Source: Ruegeria halocynthiae
GTDB taxonomy: Bacteria > Pseudomonadota > Alphaproteobacteria > Rhodobacterales > Rhodobacteraceae
Assembly: GCF_000743705.1 (NCBI RefSeq)
Contig: NZ_JQEZ01000009.1
Coordinates: 2,035-42,630 of the forward strand
DNA: 40,596 nt
Direction of reading: 5' to 3'
The notes below the pieces were generated by a model, which saw nothing but the letters and a program-made list of their open reading frames with translations, made no database searches and was not told the DNA's origin. Below, piece after piece: positions 9,918-18,760 of the stretch. A program made the position numbers and the translations under genes. Numbering within the stretch: the stretch's first letter is position 1; every line of letters starts with the position of its first letter.

Positions 9918-10418
9918 ATGACCGTCCGTAAACGGGGTGGACGCAAGCGGGCTGTGGGCACCAGGACACCGATGGCGATCCCACAAGGACCAAACCAGCG
10001 ATGGTCGCTCGACTTCGTGTCGGATGCGTTGGAGGATGGCCGCAGGTTCCGTGTGCTGAATGTTATCGATGACTTCAGCCGGGAATGCCTGGCCGCCGTG
10101 GTGGTCTCGGACAACGGCACCGAACTGACCAGCAATGCGATGCTCAAGTGGCAGGAAGACCGCAAGGTCGACGGGCATCACATCGCGCCGGGCAAGCCCA
10201 TGCAGAACGGCCTTGTCGAAAGCTTCAACGGACGGATGCGCGAGGAAAGCCTGAACGAACACCTGTTCTCGTCTATTCGCCATGCCTGCCGCATGATTGC
10301 GGCATGGCGCACCGACTACAACCACAACCGGCGTCAGTCCAGCCTCGCTGGTCTGACGCCACACGAATATGCTAACCGGCCAAATGGAGGCCAAAACCTG
10401 AACAGAGCTAACTTATAA
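9918..10418 (+). pseudogene. IS3-family OrfB (DDE integrase), 5'-truncated with internal deletion
   Basis: The frame encodes the C-terminal half of an IS3-family OrfB integrase: [81 protein letters not shown] and the [11 protein letters not shown] tail. The catalytic D, D and E contexts are recognisable. The first third of the protein is missing. In addition, about 25-30 residues normally lying between the DDFSREC block and VVSDNGTE have been deleted in frame. It is therefore inactive. It is joined directly to the IS66 remnant on its left. Confidence 0.8.
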
Positions 10419-10422
10419 ACGC

Positions 10423-10444
10423 GGACTCACAGGGGAGCAGGTCA
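10423..10444. repeat. Probable right terminal end of the IS3-family element
   Basis: The sequence just after the transposase stop ends in CAGGGGAGCAGGTCA. Read inward this is TGACCTGCTCCCC, which resembles the TGACC-type terminal repeats of the IS407 group of IS3 elements. The matching left end is not present in the window. Confidence 0.45.
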
Positions 10445-10450
10445 CCTCCC

Positions 10451-12538
10451 TTACTCAATATTCGCTCCGAACAGATCAATTAGCGGGGAGAGTTGAGCCT
10501 CGTACGTCCGCCATTTTTCTTTGGACGACGCGTAAAGCGGTTTGCGCACCTGTTGAACGCTGGCGGTGCGGACGCGACGTTTGCTTTTATGGAACTCGAG
10601 ACAGGCGTCATCCCATTCCAGGCTGCAATAGTCTATCAAGCAGCGGGCCTCGGCATCGAAGTCGTCGATCAGAGCTTCGTATTTTACCTCGTGGAATGCG
10701 CCGTCCGGTAGGATACTACGCCAGTGGTTCATAAGGCGGGCATAGTTGTTGTAATAGCGGCCAAGCTCGACAAGGTCATAGCTATGGTACTGGCTCCGTT
10801 CGAACAGACGCGTGTAGCAGGACAGGCAGGTGTCAAACGGGTTTCGCGTGACGTGAACGATTTTGGCGTTGGGCATGATGCTGTGGATCAGCCCCACCAG
10901 CTGGAAGTTAGCTGGCATCTTGTCGACCACGTGCGGCATATCCGGGGCGTGCTGTGCAAGGGCTTCGACATATCTTTCCGCCCGCTGGGCCAGCTTGTCA
11001 TCGGTCACGGACTTGACCTCCTGCGGCACATTGGTCGTGCCATCGGCCAGTCGACCGAAGATGTTCTGCAGATCGTTGAGCTCACCAGCGCCGAACACTT
11101 TGGGGTGCGCGTTCAGAATGGATTCCGTCAGCGTCGTCCCGGACCGCGGCATCCCAAGAACAAAGATGGGTCGATCACTGGACACCGCGCATTCCCGCAG
11201 CCGTTCGATCATTGCCTGATCGAACGTCGCGATCAATTCGTCCGTTAGGCGATCATTTTCGGCTGGATCATAGTCGATGAGAGAGCGTTTGATTCTGGCG
11301 CCAGCTTCGAACTGGCTAAACGCCTCCTCGTGGCGTTTTAGCTTTTCATAGCACTCCCCTAGCGCATAGTAATAGGCGGCGGCCTTTTGCGGCAGCATGG
11401 TGGGGGCATCGGGCAACGCTGCTTCCAGAGCCCGAAACACAAGGCTGTCCGGCGAGATTTCCTCGAGTTTTGCCAATGCGATTGTTGCGCTCAGCTTGTC
11501 TTCCGAGGTCGCCGCTGCGTTTTCGAAATGCGCCCGGGCTGCGTCGAAGTTACCGCGCTCAATTTCCAGATGGCCCAGAGCAAGTCGGCTAGAAGACATG
11601 TCAGACTTCAGTTCCAGCGCTTTTTGGTAAGAACCTATGGCGGCCTCAACATCGCCAAGATGCGCCTTTGCTATGCCAATCTGGTGGCATGCGGCGGCGT
11701 TTTCCGGATCAAGTCGCAGGGCCTGTTCCGCCTCGATCAAGGCCAGCTTGGGGTGGTTCTTTTCATAAAGAACCTGCGATAGCCCGACATAGCTTTCGGC
11801 TTTTTCCCCGTTTAGGGAGATTGCGTTTCGGAAGGCGTTTTCTGCCTTGTCCAGATTGTTCTCCAGCATGAACACCCGGCCAAAGTTGCGGTGTAGCTCC
11901 GCATCACGCGGCGACCGCTCCAGCTGTGATTCAGCAACGGCGCGCGCTTCGGCGACATTTTCGTCTTCGATCAGAACCGAGATCAGATTGTTCACGGTCT
12001 CAGAGGAGTCAGGTTTGATCTTCAGCGCCTTGCGATAAAGTGCAGCGGCCTCGCTCCGGTCGCCATTGTCGCGGGCGATGCTGCCAAGATTGTTGATTGC
12101 ACGGTCAAATTCCGGATCAAGCGCCAGAGCGCGTTCCTGCGAGGTCTGGGCCGCCGCAAGATTGTCCTGATCGTAGTGGACCAGACCCAGATTGGAATGG
12201 GCTGCGGCGTTTCCCGGTGCCAGACGCACGGCGCGCGTGCCGATCTCAAGCGCGTGGTCCAGATGGCCCGCGCTCCGCAGGATTTCGGTGAAGTTCGTCA
12301 GGAAACTGACGTTCTCGGGCTGCAAGCGGACCGCTTCAGTCATCGCGTTCACGGCAGGTTCCATCTGGCCAGTCTGGAATGCAATGAGGCCCAGCATCTG
12401 ATGCGCCGGCGCAAATTTCGGGGCAGCGCACACGATGTCTGAGAATAGCTGCACTGCCGGTTTCAGCTGACCATTCTGGTACCGTGCCATGCCGTGCTGA
12501 AAGGCGTCGTGGACTGAAATCTGCTTGCCTTGAGTCAT
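10451..12538 (-). CDS. TPR-repeat sulfotransferase (about 695 aa)
   Basis: The start is set at the ATG whose complement is 12536-12538, because AGGAG lies 8 bases before it; an in-frame upstream ATG at 12607 has no such site. Residues 1 to about 410 are a chain of tetratricopeptide repeats (several 'A..Y..AL.L.P' units, e.g. ALALDPEFDRAINNLGSIA). The C-terminal third is a sulfotransferase domain: RPIFVLGMPRSGTTLTESIL is the PAPS 5'-phosphosulfate loop, and KIVHVTRNPFDTCLSCY supplies the 3'-phosphate binding Arg/Ser segment. Such TPR-sulfotransferases are frequent in Rhodobacterales and are thought to sulfate cell-surface or secreted substrates from PAPS; the substrate here is unknown. It stands alone between IS debris and the autotransporter relic, so no operon partner can be inferred. 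Confidence 0.88.
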   Translation of the reverse strand: MTQGKQISVHDAFQHGMARYQNGQLKPAVQLFSDIVCAAPKFAPAHQMLGLIAFQTGQMEPAVNAMTEAVRLQPENVSFLTNFTEILRSAGHLDHALEIGTRAVRLAPGNAAAHSNLGLVHYDQDNLAAAQTSQERALALDPEFDRAINNLGSIARDNGDRSEAAALYRKALKIKPDSSETVNNLISVLIEDENVAEARAVAESQLERSPRDAELHRNFGRVFMLENNLDKAENAFRNAISLNGEKAESYVGLSQVLYEKNHPKLALIEAEQALRLDPENAAACHQIGIAKAHLGDVEAAIGSYQKALELKSDMSSSRLALGHLEIERGNFDAARAHFENAAATSEDKLSATIALAKLEEISPDSLVFRALEAALPDAPTMLPQKAAAYYYALGECYEKLKRHEEAFSQFEAGARIKRSLIDYDPAENDRLTDELIATFDQAMIERLRECAVSSDRPIFVLGMPRSGTTLTESILNAHPKVFGAGELNDLQNIFGRLADGTTNVPQEVKSVTDDKLAQRAERYVEALAQHAPDMPHVVDKMPANFQLVGLIHSIMPNAKIVHVTRNPFDTCLSCYTRLFERSQYHSYDLVELGRYYNNYARLMNHWRSILPDGAFHEVKYEALIDDFDAEARCLIDYCSLEWDDACLEFHKSKRRVRTASVQQVRKPLYASSKEKWRTYEAQLSPLIDLFGANIE

Positions 12539-12770
12539 GCTGACAACTCCTGTCTTAGACGCGTTATGAAGGTTGGATTTCCCTTCGTGCGTCGTGGTAA
12601 CCGGCATGTGTTAGGGGAATGTGAACCGCTCGTCCATCTGTTGGCCGCCTATGAGGTGCATCACTATGTAGTGTGTCCTTCGGGCCATAGCACGAAACTC
12701 GTGAGAGCTTTCGAAGTATGCCACTTTCGCGCCCCAACTAACTTCTACGCACCCTCTTCGAATGTTGGAA

Positions 12771-12960
12771 AGTTCCGAGGGGAGTAGTCGGTGAACAATA
12801 CTAAGTTGAGGTGGCGCGTGAAAACCACGTGGACTGTGGCGGTCACGTAGTGAGATGGAATGGCGCAGTGGCAAGCGTGGCACCCTCGCTATTCTTTGCG
12901 TCTGTGTCTGTGACCGCATTGTCGGTTGGCATACCCGTCGTGAAGGTGGTGCCATCATAG
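12771..12960 (+). pseudogene. Relic of an autotransporter 5' end (leader and signal peptide)
   Basis: From GTTCCGAGGGG at about 12772 the DNA aligns with the leader, GTG start and signal-peptide region of the autotransporter at 14348. Both have GTCGGTGAA at the start, CACGTG-like bases downstream, GTGGCGGTC, and then a run encoding ASVAPSLFFASVSVTALSVG here against ASMAPSLFLASVSVAALSVG in the intact gene. One base is lost relative to the intact gene near 12832, and TAG/TGA stops follow at about 12848. Homology fades near 12950. Only the first 50-60 codons remain, so this is the stump of a deleted duplicate. Confidence 0.85.
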
Positions 12961-13084
12961 ATCAGCGTTTAGACCATCGTCTCAATGTTGGCAGGGATCG
13001 GACTCTTCTTTCTGATTGCCAGCTCTTGCTCCCCATAAAATTTAGACTGTCCAATCAGTAGCCAGCCACACGATGCCTGCATCC

Positions 13085-14038
13085 TCAGAGGGCACTTGTC
13101 TGTTCATGAAATGTAAGACAGTCAGACCCGACACTCGTGAGAATGGTGGGTTCGATAAGGTCAGTGTCATCCGGATACGGCCCTGACATTTCAAGCGCTC
13201 CCCGAAGGTGCATTCCGGGTGGTACGCGACGCCAAACCACTCTTGTAGCATAAGGAGCGCCTCCCAGCCGCCATGAACTGCCGTGCATCAGGCCTGTCAT
13301 GATATCGGGTCTGTATTTATGAGGCGCATCCAGAGTTGACAGGCACACAGAATGTGGTCGTTCAGAGTTTTGTTCCGTCACATACATGCGTCCGTTTATG
13401 AAAATTGCGGAGCCCAGATAGCGTGCCCTTTGCCTTGTTCCAACTTTGCGGTCCTCACCGCGTTCCGACGTCCAAACGGCGACCTGGCCGTCAACTTCCC
13501 TTAGAACAGTCACACCTACCTTGATAGCATTAGGCCATGACGGCGTGCGATAAAACGTGTTGTAAATTCCAAGAATATACCGCCAATCCTTGAGTGGGCT
13601 GGCGCCAATGAAGCGCTCTTTTGGTTCATCGTATTCTTTTTTATCTGAGGCGACCGGCAGGTTTTGGTGGGTCGGAAATGGCGTGGTTTCTGGCCCGACA
13701 AAATTGCTTTCCATTCGACTGCCAATGTGACGAAAAAAACGAAGCCCCCTGCCATACTCCCACTGAATGCAATGCTCCGGGCTTTTGTCATCCGCCAGTG
13801 CTTTTCGCAACGCGTTGACCCGATTGTAAATCGCGGCATCAGAGACTTCCCGACCATCCCAAACAGCTTCGACGAGCTCATCTTTCGTCACCACGTCACC
13901 CTCTCGGCGAACCAGATATTGAAGCAGCTTTAGGACACCTCGTTGCAATCGCACGACTTCACCGTCGACATACAGCAGTCTTCGCTTAACATCGAAACTC
14001 CAGCGCCCATAGCTGATCGAATAGGGGTCAAAGTTCAT
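13085..14038 (-). CDS. OmpR/PhoB-type winged-helix transcriptional regulator (317 aa)
   Basis: The chosen ATG (complement 14036-14038) has GAGG 9 bases upstream; a GTG five codons earlier is a weaker option. Residues 10-105 form a Trans_reg_C winged helix (FDVKRRLLYVDGEVVRLQ, a turn, TKDELVEAVWDGREVSDAAIYNRVNALRKAL as recognition helix region, and a YGRGLRF wing). There is no receiver domain, so it is not a classical response regulator. The C-terminal 200 residues (DWRYILGIYNTFYRTPSWPN ... ) are not recognised and contain no obvious transmembrane segment, unlike ToxR/CadC. It may sense a ligand. It is transcribed divergently from the autotransporter at 14348, with 309 bases between the two starts, and is the obvious candidate regulator of that adhesin. 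Confidence 0.8.
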   Translation of the reverse strand: MNFDPYSISYGRWSFDVKRRLLYVDGEVVRLQRGVLKLLQYLVRREGDVVTKDELVEAVWDGREVSDAAIYNRVNALRKALADDKSPEHCIQWEYGRGLRFFRHIGSRMESNFVGPETTPFPTHQNLPVASDKKEYDEPKERFIGASPLKDWRYILGIYNTFYRTPSWPNAIKVGVTVLREVDGQVAVWTSERGEDRKVGTRQRARYLGSAIFINGRMYVTEQNSERPHSVCLSTLDAPHKYRPDIMTGLMHGSSWRLGGAPYATRVVWRRVPPGMHLRGALEMSGPYPDDTDLIEPTILTSVGSDCLTFHEQTSAL

Positions 14039-14075
14039 GCTGCACAACCTCACGCCGTTCTTTTTTGCTGTTTAG

Positions 14076-14095
14076 GTGTAATTCTTGTGTAATTC
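14076..14095. promoter_or_regulatory. Two direct repeats GTGTAATTC at 11-bp period (candidate operator)
   Basis: GTGTAATTC occurs at 14076-14084 and 14087-14095, exactly 11 bp apart, 38 bases upstream of the regulator start. Direct half-sites about one helical turn apart are the usual binding pattern of OmpR/PhoB winged-helix proteins, so this is a plausible autoregulatory site. No sequence of a known box was matched. Confidence 0.45.
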
Positions 14096-14247
14096 CACAT
14101 CCCAACTCAACTTCAAGTTAAAAAAATGGGAATTGTGGGTGCAGATTCACACGCCGCTAAACGCGTAAAACGTTCCAGCTACTTCGCGAGCGCAGGCAAA
14201 GGTGGTCGCAGGAATACAAGTGAAATCAGCGTATGACTTCGACCTCG

Positions 14248-14273
14248 CCGGCTTACGGGGGCAAGCCGGTTTT
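14248..14273 (+). terminator. Terminator-like hairpin in the leader of the autotransporter gene
   Basis: CCGGCTT (14248-14254) pairs with AAGCCGG (14263-14269) around an 8-base loop, and TTTT follows at 14270-14273. It lies 75 bases before the GTG start of the autotransporter and on its strand. If transcription starts further upstream it would sit in the 5' leader, where it could act as an attenuator. The remaining bases of this 300-bp intergenic region show no clear sigma-70 promoter. Confidence 0.4.
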
Positions 14274-14347
14274 GCGGGTGGCGCTGGTCTGGGTGAATGA
14301 ACCCATTGGCCGGGCAAAACAAAAAATAGTTCCGAAGGGATCGGTCG

Positions 14348-17300
14348 GTGAATAGTAGGAAATCTGGTCGGCACGTGAAAAATCACGTGATCCGTGGCGG
14401 TCGAGTAGTGAAATGGAAAGGAACAGTGGCGAGTATGGCGCCTTCGCTGTTCCTGGCGTCTGTGTCAGTGGCGGCGTTATCGGTCGGGATGGCGGTAGCG
14501 GATGTCATTTCGTCCCCGCAGAATACGCAGGCTGTTTTCAATACCGACGAGGATCATACGATCACTGCTACGGGTTCCGTCGATCTGACGACAGGTGCTG
14601 GCGATGCGGTGGTAATTACCGATGACTACTCCAGTACGTTCACGAACGATGGTACAATCTCGGGTCCAGCGACAGGCGACCAGCTTGGGATAGGGTTGTT
14701 GGTGGATGGGGATCTGGAGGCAACTGGCCAGGTCGTAAATAATGGTTCGATCGACATCGATGTGAACGGATCGAGTTTTCTTGCGGGGACAGGCATTTAC
14801 CTCGATGGGCAAGTCGCTGGCGACGTCGTCAACACGGGCACGATCACGGTCAACTCGGACAACAGTTCTAGCGGGCCTGCGCTCGCCTTTGGCGTTGACT
14901 TTGACAGCGACGTGGAAGCTACTGCGACCGTCAGGAATTCCGGTGTTATCTCGGTAAAAGCCAGTTCAGGATCCTCCAGTAGAGCACTAGCTACGGGTCT
15001 GTTCTTTGACAACGATGTCAATACAGACATCACAAACAGCGGGACAGTTAACGCGACAGCTGAAAACGCTTCAACCCTGTCGGCGACAGGTCTTGACCTT
15101 AGTCGCGCGTTGTACGGAGACATCAACAATACCGGAACAATACAGGCAATCGCTGTGGAAAACGGCAGCGTTGCCCAAGCTACCGGTTTGCACATCAACG
15201 ACGAAGCTGTCGGCAACATCACCAACAGCGGAGCGATCTCGGCAAGCGCCGACGCACATACATCTGCGACGGCTTTTTCCGTCCAGCTTGGTAGTACTCT
15301 GACCGGTAATTTCACAAACACCGGCAGCCTCACTGCCACCGCGGGCTTGTCAGCATCCAGAGGACGCCCCCCTTTACCTCCATTTCTTCGCGACCCCACT
15401 GCCGCTGCGTTGCTCGTTGACGACATCGTTCAGGGAGACATCGAAAATCGAGGAGCAGTTACGGTCAGCGCCACGGCAACCGACAGAGGATCTGTGACCG
15501 CTTCGGGCTTTCACCTCAAAGAAGATTTGAACGGGAACTTTCTGAACTCGGGCACGGTTTCGGTATCGGCGGATACCACCGACGATAATGCCTTAGCCTA
15601 CGGCCTTTACATCCTGAATGACCTGAATGGAGATTTTGCAAATTCCGGCTCAATCAATGTAACGGCCACCGCCCCGGGTGACGATGCCGACGCCTATGGT
15701 GCATACATCGAAGATGATGTTGACGGGAATATCGCCAACAGTGGCATTGTCGATGCGCGGGCCGTAGATGCAACCTCGGTGGAGGTGGCCGGTTTTTACA
15801 TTGATGATAAATTTACCGGAAACTTCACCAATTCCGGCTCAATAACCGCTATTGGAACCGATGTGACAGGTGCCACCGCCGAGGCCTATGGCCTTTTTGT
15901 CGCAAGCGAGATGGTCGGTGATATCCACAACAGCGGGACGGTTTTCGCTCAGGCTGATGGCTCAACGGATGCGACCGCTGCAGGGTATTACATCGACGAT
16001 ACTCTCAACGGCAATTTCACCAATTCCGGATCTTTAATCACCATCGCTACAGATCAGACGGAAGCGGCGAGGGCGTTTGGTCTGTATGTTGATGACGATT
16101 TCACCGGCGATGTTTCGAACTCGGGCTCAATCACATCCGGTGCTGTCGCCGCAAATCTGGGACTGGACACGGACACGCACGGGGCGTTGGCAGGAGCTGC
16201 CGGATTTTACTTCGACGAAAACTTCGACGGAAACTTCTCGAATTCAGGATCGATTTCCACAACATCATTTGCTGACAATGGGACATCCAATGCTTTCGGG
16301 TTGGCCTTTGCTGACGGCCTTGTCGTCAACGAGGATATGGCGGGAAACATCTCTAACAGCGGCACGATTAGTGTCTCTGCCGAGGGTGAGGTCTCGGCAG
16401 GAGCGTCAGGCTTTCACATCAGCGGGCAGTTGAGTGGGGATTTCTCGAACTCGGGCACGGTTTCGGTAAACGGGGTTTCTCGCTCTGGTGGGGTGGAGGC
16501 CTATGGCCTGTATGTCGGCGACGACTCCACCGGCGACATTACCAACAGTGGATCGGTGTACGTACACGGCGATGGATCTACAGACGCAACAGTCGGGGGC
16601 TATTACATTGACGGCGATCTGAACGGCACATTCGAAAACTCCGGAACAATTGTGGCGAATGTCACCGGCAGTGTATATTCTGCATATGTCGCGGGCCTTG
16701 TAATACTAGAGAATCTGGGCGCAGGCGGCGGCATCCTCAACACCGGATCGATCTTGAGCCGCATCGAGAACGAGGGTCTCTCGTACGTCAACACGAGGGG
16801 TATCTTTGTCCGTCGCGACGTTTACTCAGACATTGAGAACGCCGGCACGATCAGCGCAGTTGTCACCGGTAACCGGATCGGCTCCGCAACTGCAACTGGC
16901 ATCAACATCAGCGGCAGTATGAACGGCACGTTGTCCAATAGCGGCACGATTTCGGCTGCCGCTGATGGAGCATCTTATGCCTATGCTAATGGATTGGCAG
17001 TGAACACCGGCTTCGTCGGTGATCTGATCAATTCAGGGTCCATAAGCGCAACTGCAGAAAACCTTGATGGTGGCGTCTCGGCAACTGCTACTGCGATCTT
17101 CTTGGGTGCGCTAACGGGCAACGTGGAAAACTCTGGCACGCTGATCGCAACCGCGGGGGGCGACGGTTCCTACATAGACGCGTCGGGTATTTACATTTTT
17201 GGTGCGCTTGATGGGGATTTCACCAACAGTGGGGCGATCCGAGCCATAGCTGCCAATGCGCAATCCAGCGCGGCATCCACCGTCGCAACCGGGGTCTTCA

Positions 17301-18628
17301 TCGGCGAGACATCCGGCGTAATCACCAACAGCGGGGCGATCAGCGCGACGGCGTCGGGGGCGGGGGCGGATGCCTATGGTCTTTACATCGACGCTTTCGA
17401 CGGCGTGATCACGGATGTTGGCACGATCTCGGCCACCTCCGATAACGGCGACGCCTATGCCATCTACCTGGGAAGCGGCAGCGGCACGCTGAACGTTGAT
17501 ACAGAGGATCGAGTGACTGGCACCATGCGGGTCGCAGCGCATGATGTGAACCTCGACGCGCGCGGCGGAAGCAACGTGTTCTTTTTCGAGGACGCGGCCA
17601 CGGATGCCGGCACCTTCACGACGACAGTTTCAGATGATGGCTCGGCCTGGTTTGTCGAGGACGAAGGCGGCTCCAACCCGATCTATGCGAGTGTTGATTC
17701 TGCGGATATGTTTACATCAGGAGACGTCATCGCGACCTACGGCGGGTTGGTCGGCAGCGCCGGTCAGGCGTTGGGTTACAGCGCACCGGCGCAGGTCTCG
17801 CGTAGTTTTGCATTCCGGGACAGCTTCGTGAACGCATTCCGCCCCTATGCGATGGTCGACGCGCAAGCGAAACAGTTCGAGCAATCCGGTGGGTCTGATA
17901 CCGATGTCAATATCCTGAACGGCAGCTTCGGCTTCGCGGGCCAGTTGGACAACGGGACGGCTCTGGCCTTTGGCATCGGTGTGTTCACAGCCGACGGGGA
18001 CAGTGACACGACCTCATTCGATACCAACGCCGTTTATCTGAGCCTCGCCGCTGGCCGCCAATTCGGCGCCTATACGGTTGAAGCCGATATCGGTGTGGGC
18101 TTCCTGTCGAATGACAAGACCCGTGAGATCATTGGCAGTCCGGATGCCAAGGGGGACTATGAATCGACCCTGTATACGTTGAGCATTGGCGTCGAGCGAT
18201 CCTTCGATTTGCAAAGTGAATTCGACCTGCTGGGCTTTGGTAACGTTCGCTACACCCGGCAGGACGATGACAGCTATACCGAAACCGACTCACTTGCGAA
18301 TGCGACGGTCGGTGAGGCGACCACCGAGGTTATCGAAGCCCGGCTTGGGATCGAAGTCGAGAAATCCGTCGGCAGAGGAGGTGCGTTGATCGGCCAACTC
18401 AGCGGTGTCCTGCGGCGTGATCTGGGCGAGGCATCAACTGATGTGACTGTGTTCTCGACGACGAATTCTCTGGCGTTCCCCAGCACGGATTTTACCGGCG
18501 GAAGTATTCTGATTGGCTATGAAAAGGATTTTGTCTCCGGCCTGAAACTGGAGGTGAATGCAGAACAGGAAATCGGCGACGACGCCCAAGGTCCCTTCGT
18601 CAAAGCCGGTCTGAAGTGGGCATTCTGA
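14348..18628 (+). CDS. Autotransporter (type Va) adhesin, intact (1426 aa)
   Basis: It starts with GTG, with AAGGGA (14335-14340) 7 bases upstream. The N-terminus is an extended signal peptide: a basic stretch (residues 1-24), a hydrophobic segment (about 29-51) and an AVA-DV cleavage site. The passenger, roughly 60-1110, consists of about 18-20 beta-helix units of about 50 residues of the form 'GDFTNSGTISVSA....AYGLYIDDDL'. A linker (AYAIYLGSGSGTLNV) and a 12-strand-type barrel (about 1155-1426) end in WAF. It is a paralogue of the truncated gene at position 1, with most of the last 300 residues alike. It likely acts as an outer-membrane adhesin. A divergent winged-helix regulator lies upstream and a hairpin lies downstream. 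A relic of a second copy of its 5' end lies at 12771-12960. Confidence 0.92.
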   Translation: MNSRKSGRHVKNHVIRGGRVVKWKGTVASMAPSLFLASVSVAALSVGMAVADVISSPQNTQAVFNTDEDHTITATGSVDLTTGAGDAVVITDDYSSTFTNDGTISGPATGDQLGIGLLVDGDLEATGQVVNNGSIDIDVNGSSFLAGTGIYLDGQVAGDVVNTGTITVNSDNSSSGPALAFGVDFDSDVEATATVRNSGVISVKASSGSSSRALATGLFFDNDVNTDITNSGTVNATAENASTLSATGLDLSRALYGDINNTGTIQAIAVENGSVAQATGLHINDEAVGNITNSGAISASADAHTSATAFSVQLGSTLTGNFTNTGSLTATAGLSASRGRPPLPPFLRDPTAAALLVDDIVQGDIENRGAVTVSATATDRGSVTASGFHLKEDLNGNFLNSGTVSVSADTTDDNALAYGLYILNDLNGDFANSGSINVTATAPGDDADAYGAYIEDDVDGNIANSGIVDARAVDATSVEVAGFYIDDKFTGNFTNSGSITAIGTDVTGATAEAYGLFVASEMVGDIHNSGTVFAQADGSTDATAAGYYIDDTLNGNFTNSGSLITIATDQTEAARAFGLYVDDDFTGDVSNSGSITSGAVAANLGLDTDTHGALAGAAGFYFDENFDGNFSNSGSISTTSFADNGTSNAFGLAFADGLVVNEDMAGNISNSGTISVSAEGEVSAGASGFHISGQLSGDFSNSGTVSVNGVSRSGGVEAYGLYVGDDSTGDITNSGSVYVHGDGSTDATVGGYYIDGDLNGTFENSGTIVANVTGSVYSAYVAGLVILENLGAGGGILNTGSILSRIENEGLSYVNTRGIFVRRDVYSDIENAGTISAVVTGNRIGSATATGINISGSMNGTLSNSGTISAAADGASYAYANGLAVNTGFVGDLINSGSISATAENLDGGVSATATAIFLGALTGNVENSGTLIATAGGDGSYIDASGIYIFGALDGDFTNSGAIRAIAANAQSSAASTVATGVFIGETSGVITNSGAISATASGAGADAYGLYIDAFDGVITDVGTISATSDNGDAYAIYLGSGSGTLNVDTEDRVTGTMRVAAHDVNLDARGGSNVFFFEDAATDAGTFTTTVSDDGSAWFVEDEGGSNPIYASVDSADMFTSGDVIATYGGLVGSAGQALGYSAPAQVSRSFAFRDSFVNAFRPYAMVDAQAKQFEQSGGSDTDVNILNGSFGFAGQLDNGTALAFGIGVFTADGDSDTTSFDTNAVYLSLAAGRQFGAYTVEADIGVGFLSNDKTREIIGSPDAKGDYESTLYTLSIGVERSFDLQSEFDLLGFGNVRYTRQDDDSYTETDSLANATVGEATTEVIEARLGIEVEKSVGRGGALIGQLSGVLRRDLGEASTDVTVFSTTNSLAFPSTDFTGGSILIGYEKDFVSGLKLEVNAEQEIGDDAQGPFVKAGLKWAF

Positions 18629-18645
18629 GCCTATAGAAAGCCGTG

Positions 18646-18668
18646 GAAAGCAGCCTTTTGCTGCTTTC
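18646..18668 (+). terminator. Hairpin downstream of the autotransporter
   Basis: GAAAGCAG (18646-18653) pairs perfectly with CTGCTTTC (18661-18668) across a 7-base loop, 17 bases after the stop codon. There is no U-run after it, so termination efficiency is uncertain. Confidence 0.5.
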
Positions 18669-18760
18669 TGAAGGAACCTGTCATCTGGGCTCGGCACTGG
18701 CTCGCTTATGAACCAAACGGTAAGATAGGGTACACTCTGCCTGTTGTGAGCGATACCTGA

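Noticed and set aside
12855..13061. ORF reading MEWRSGKRGTLAILCVCVC...
   Set aside because: It is an out-of-frame reading of the autotransporter relic; the frame homologous to the intact gene carries stops.
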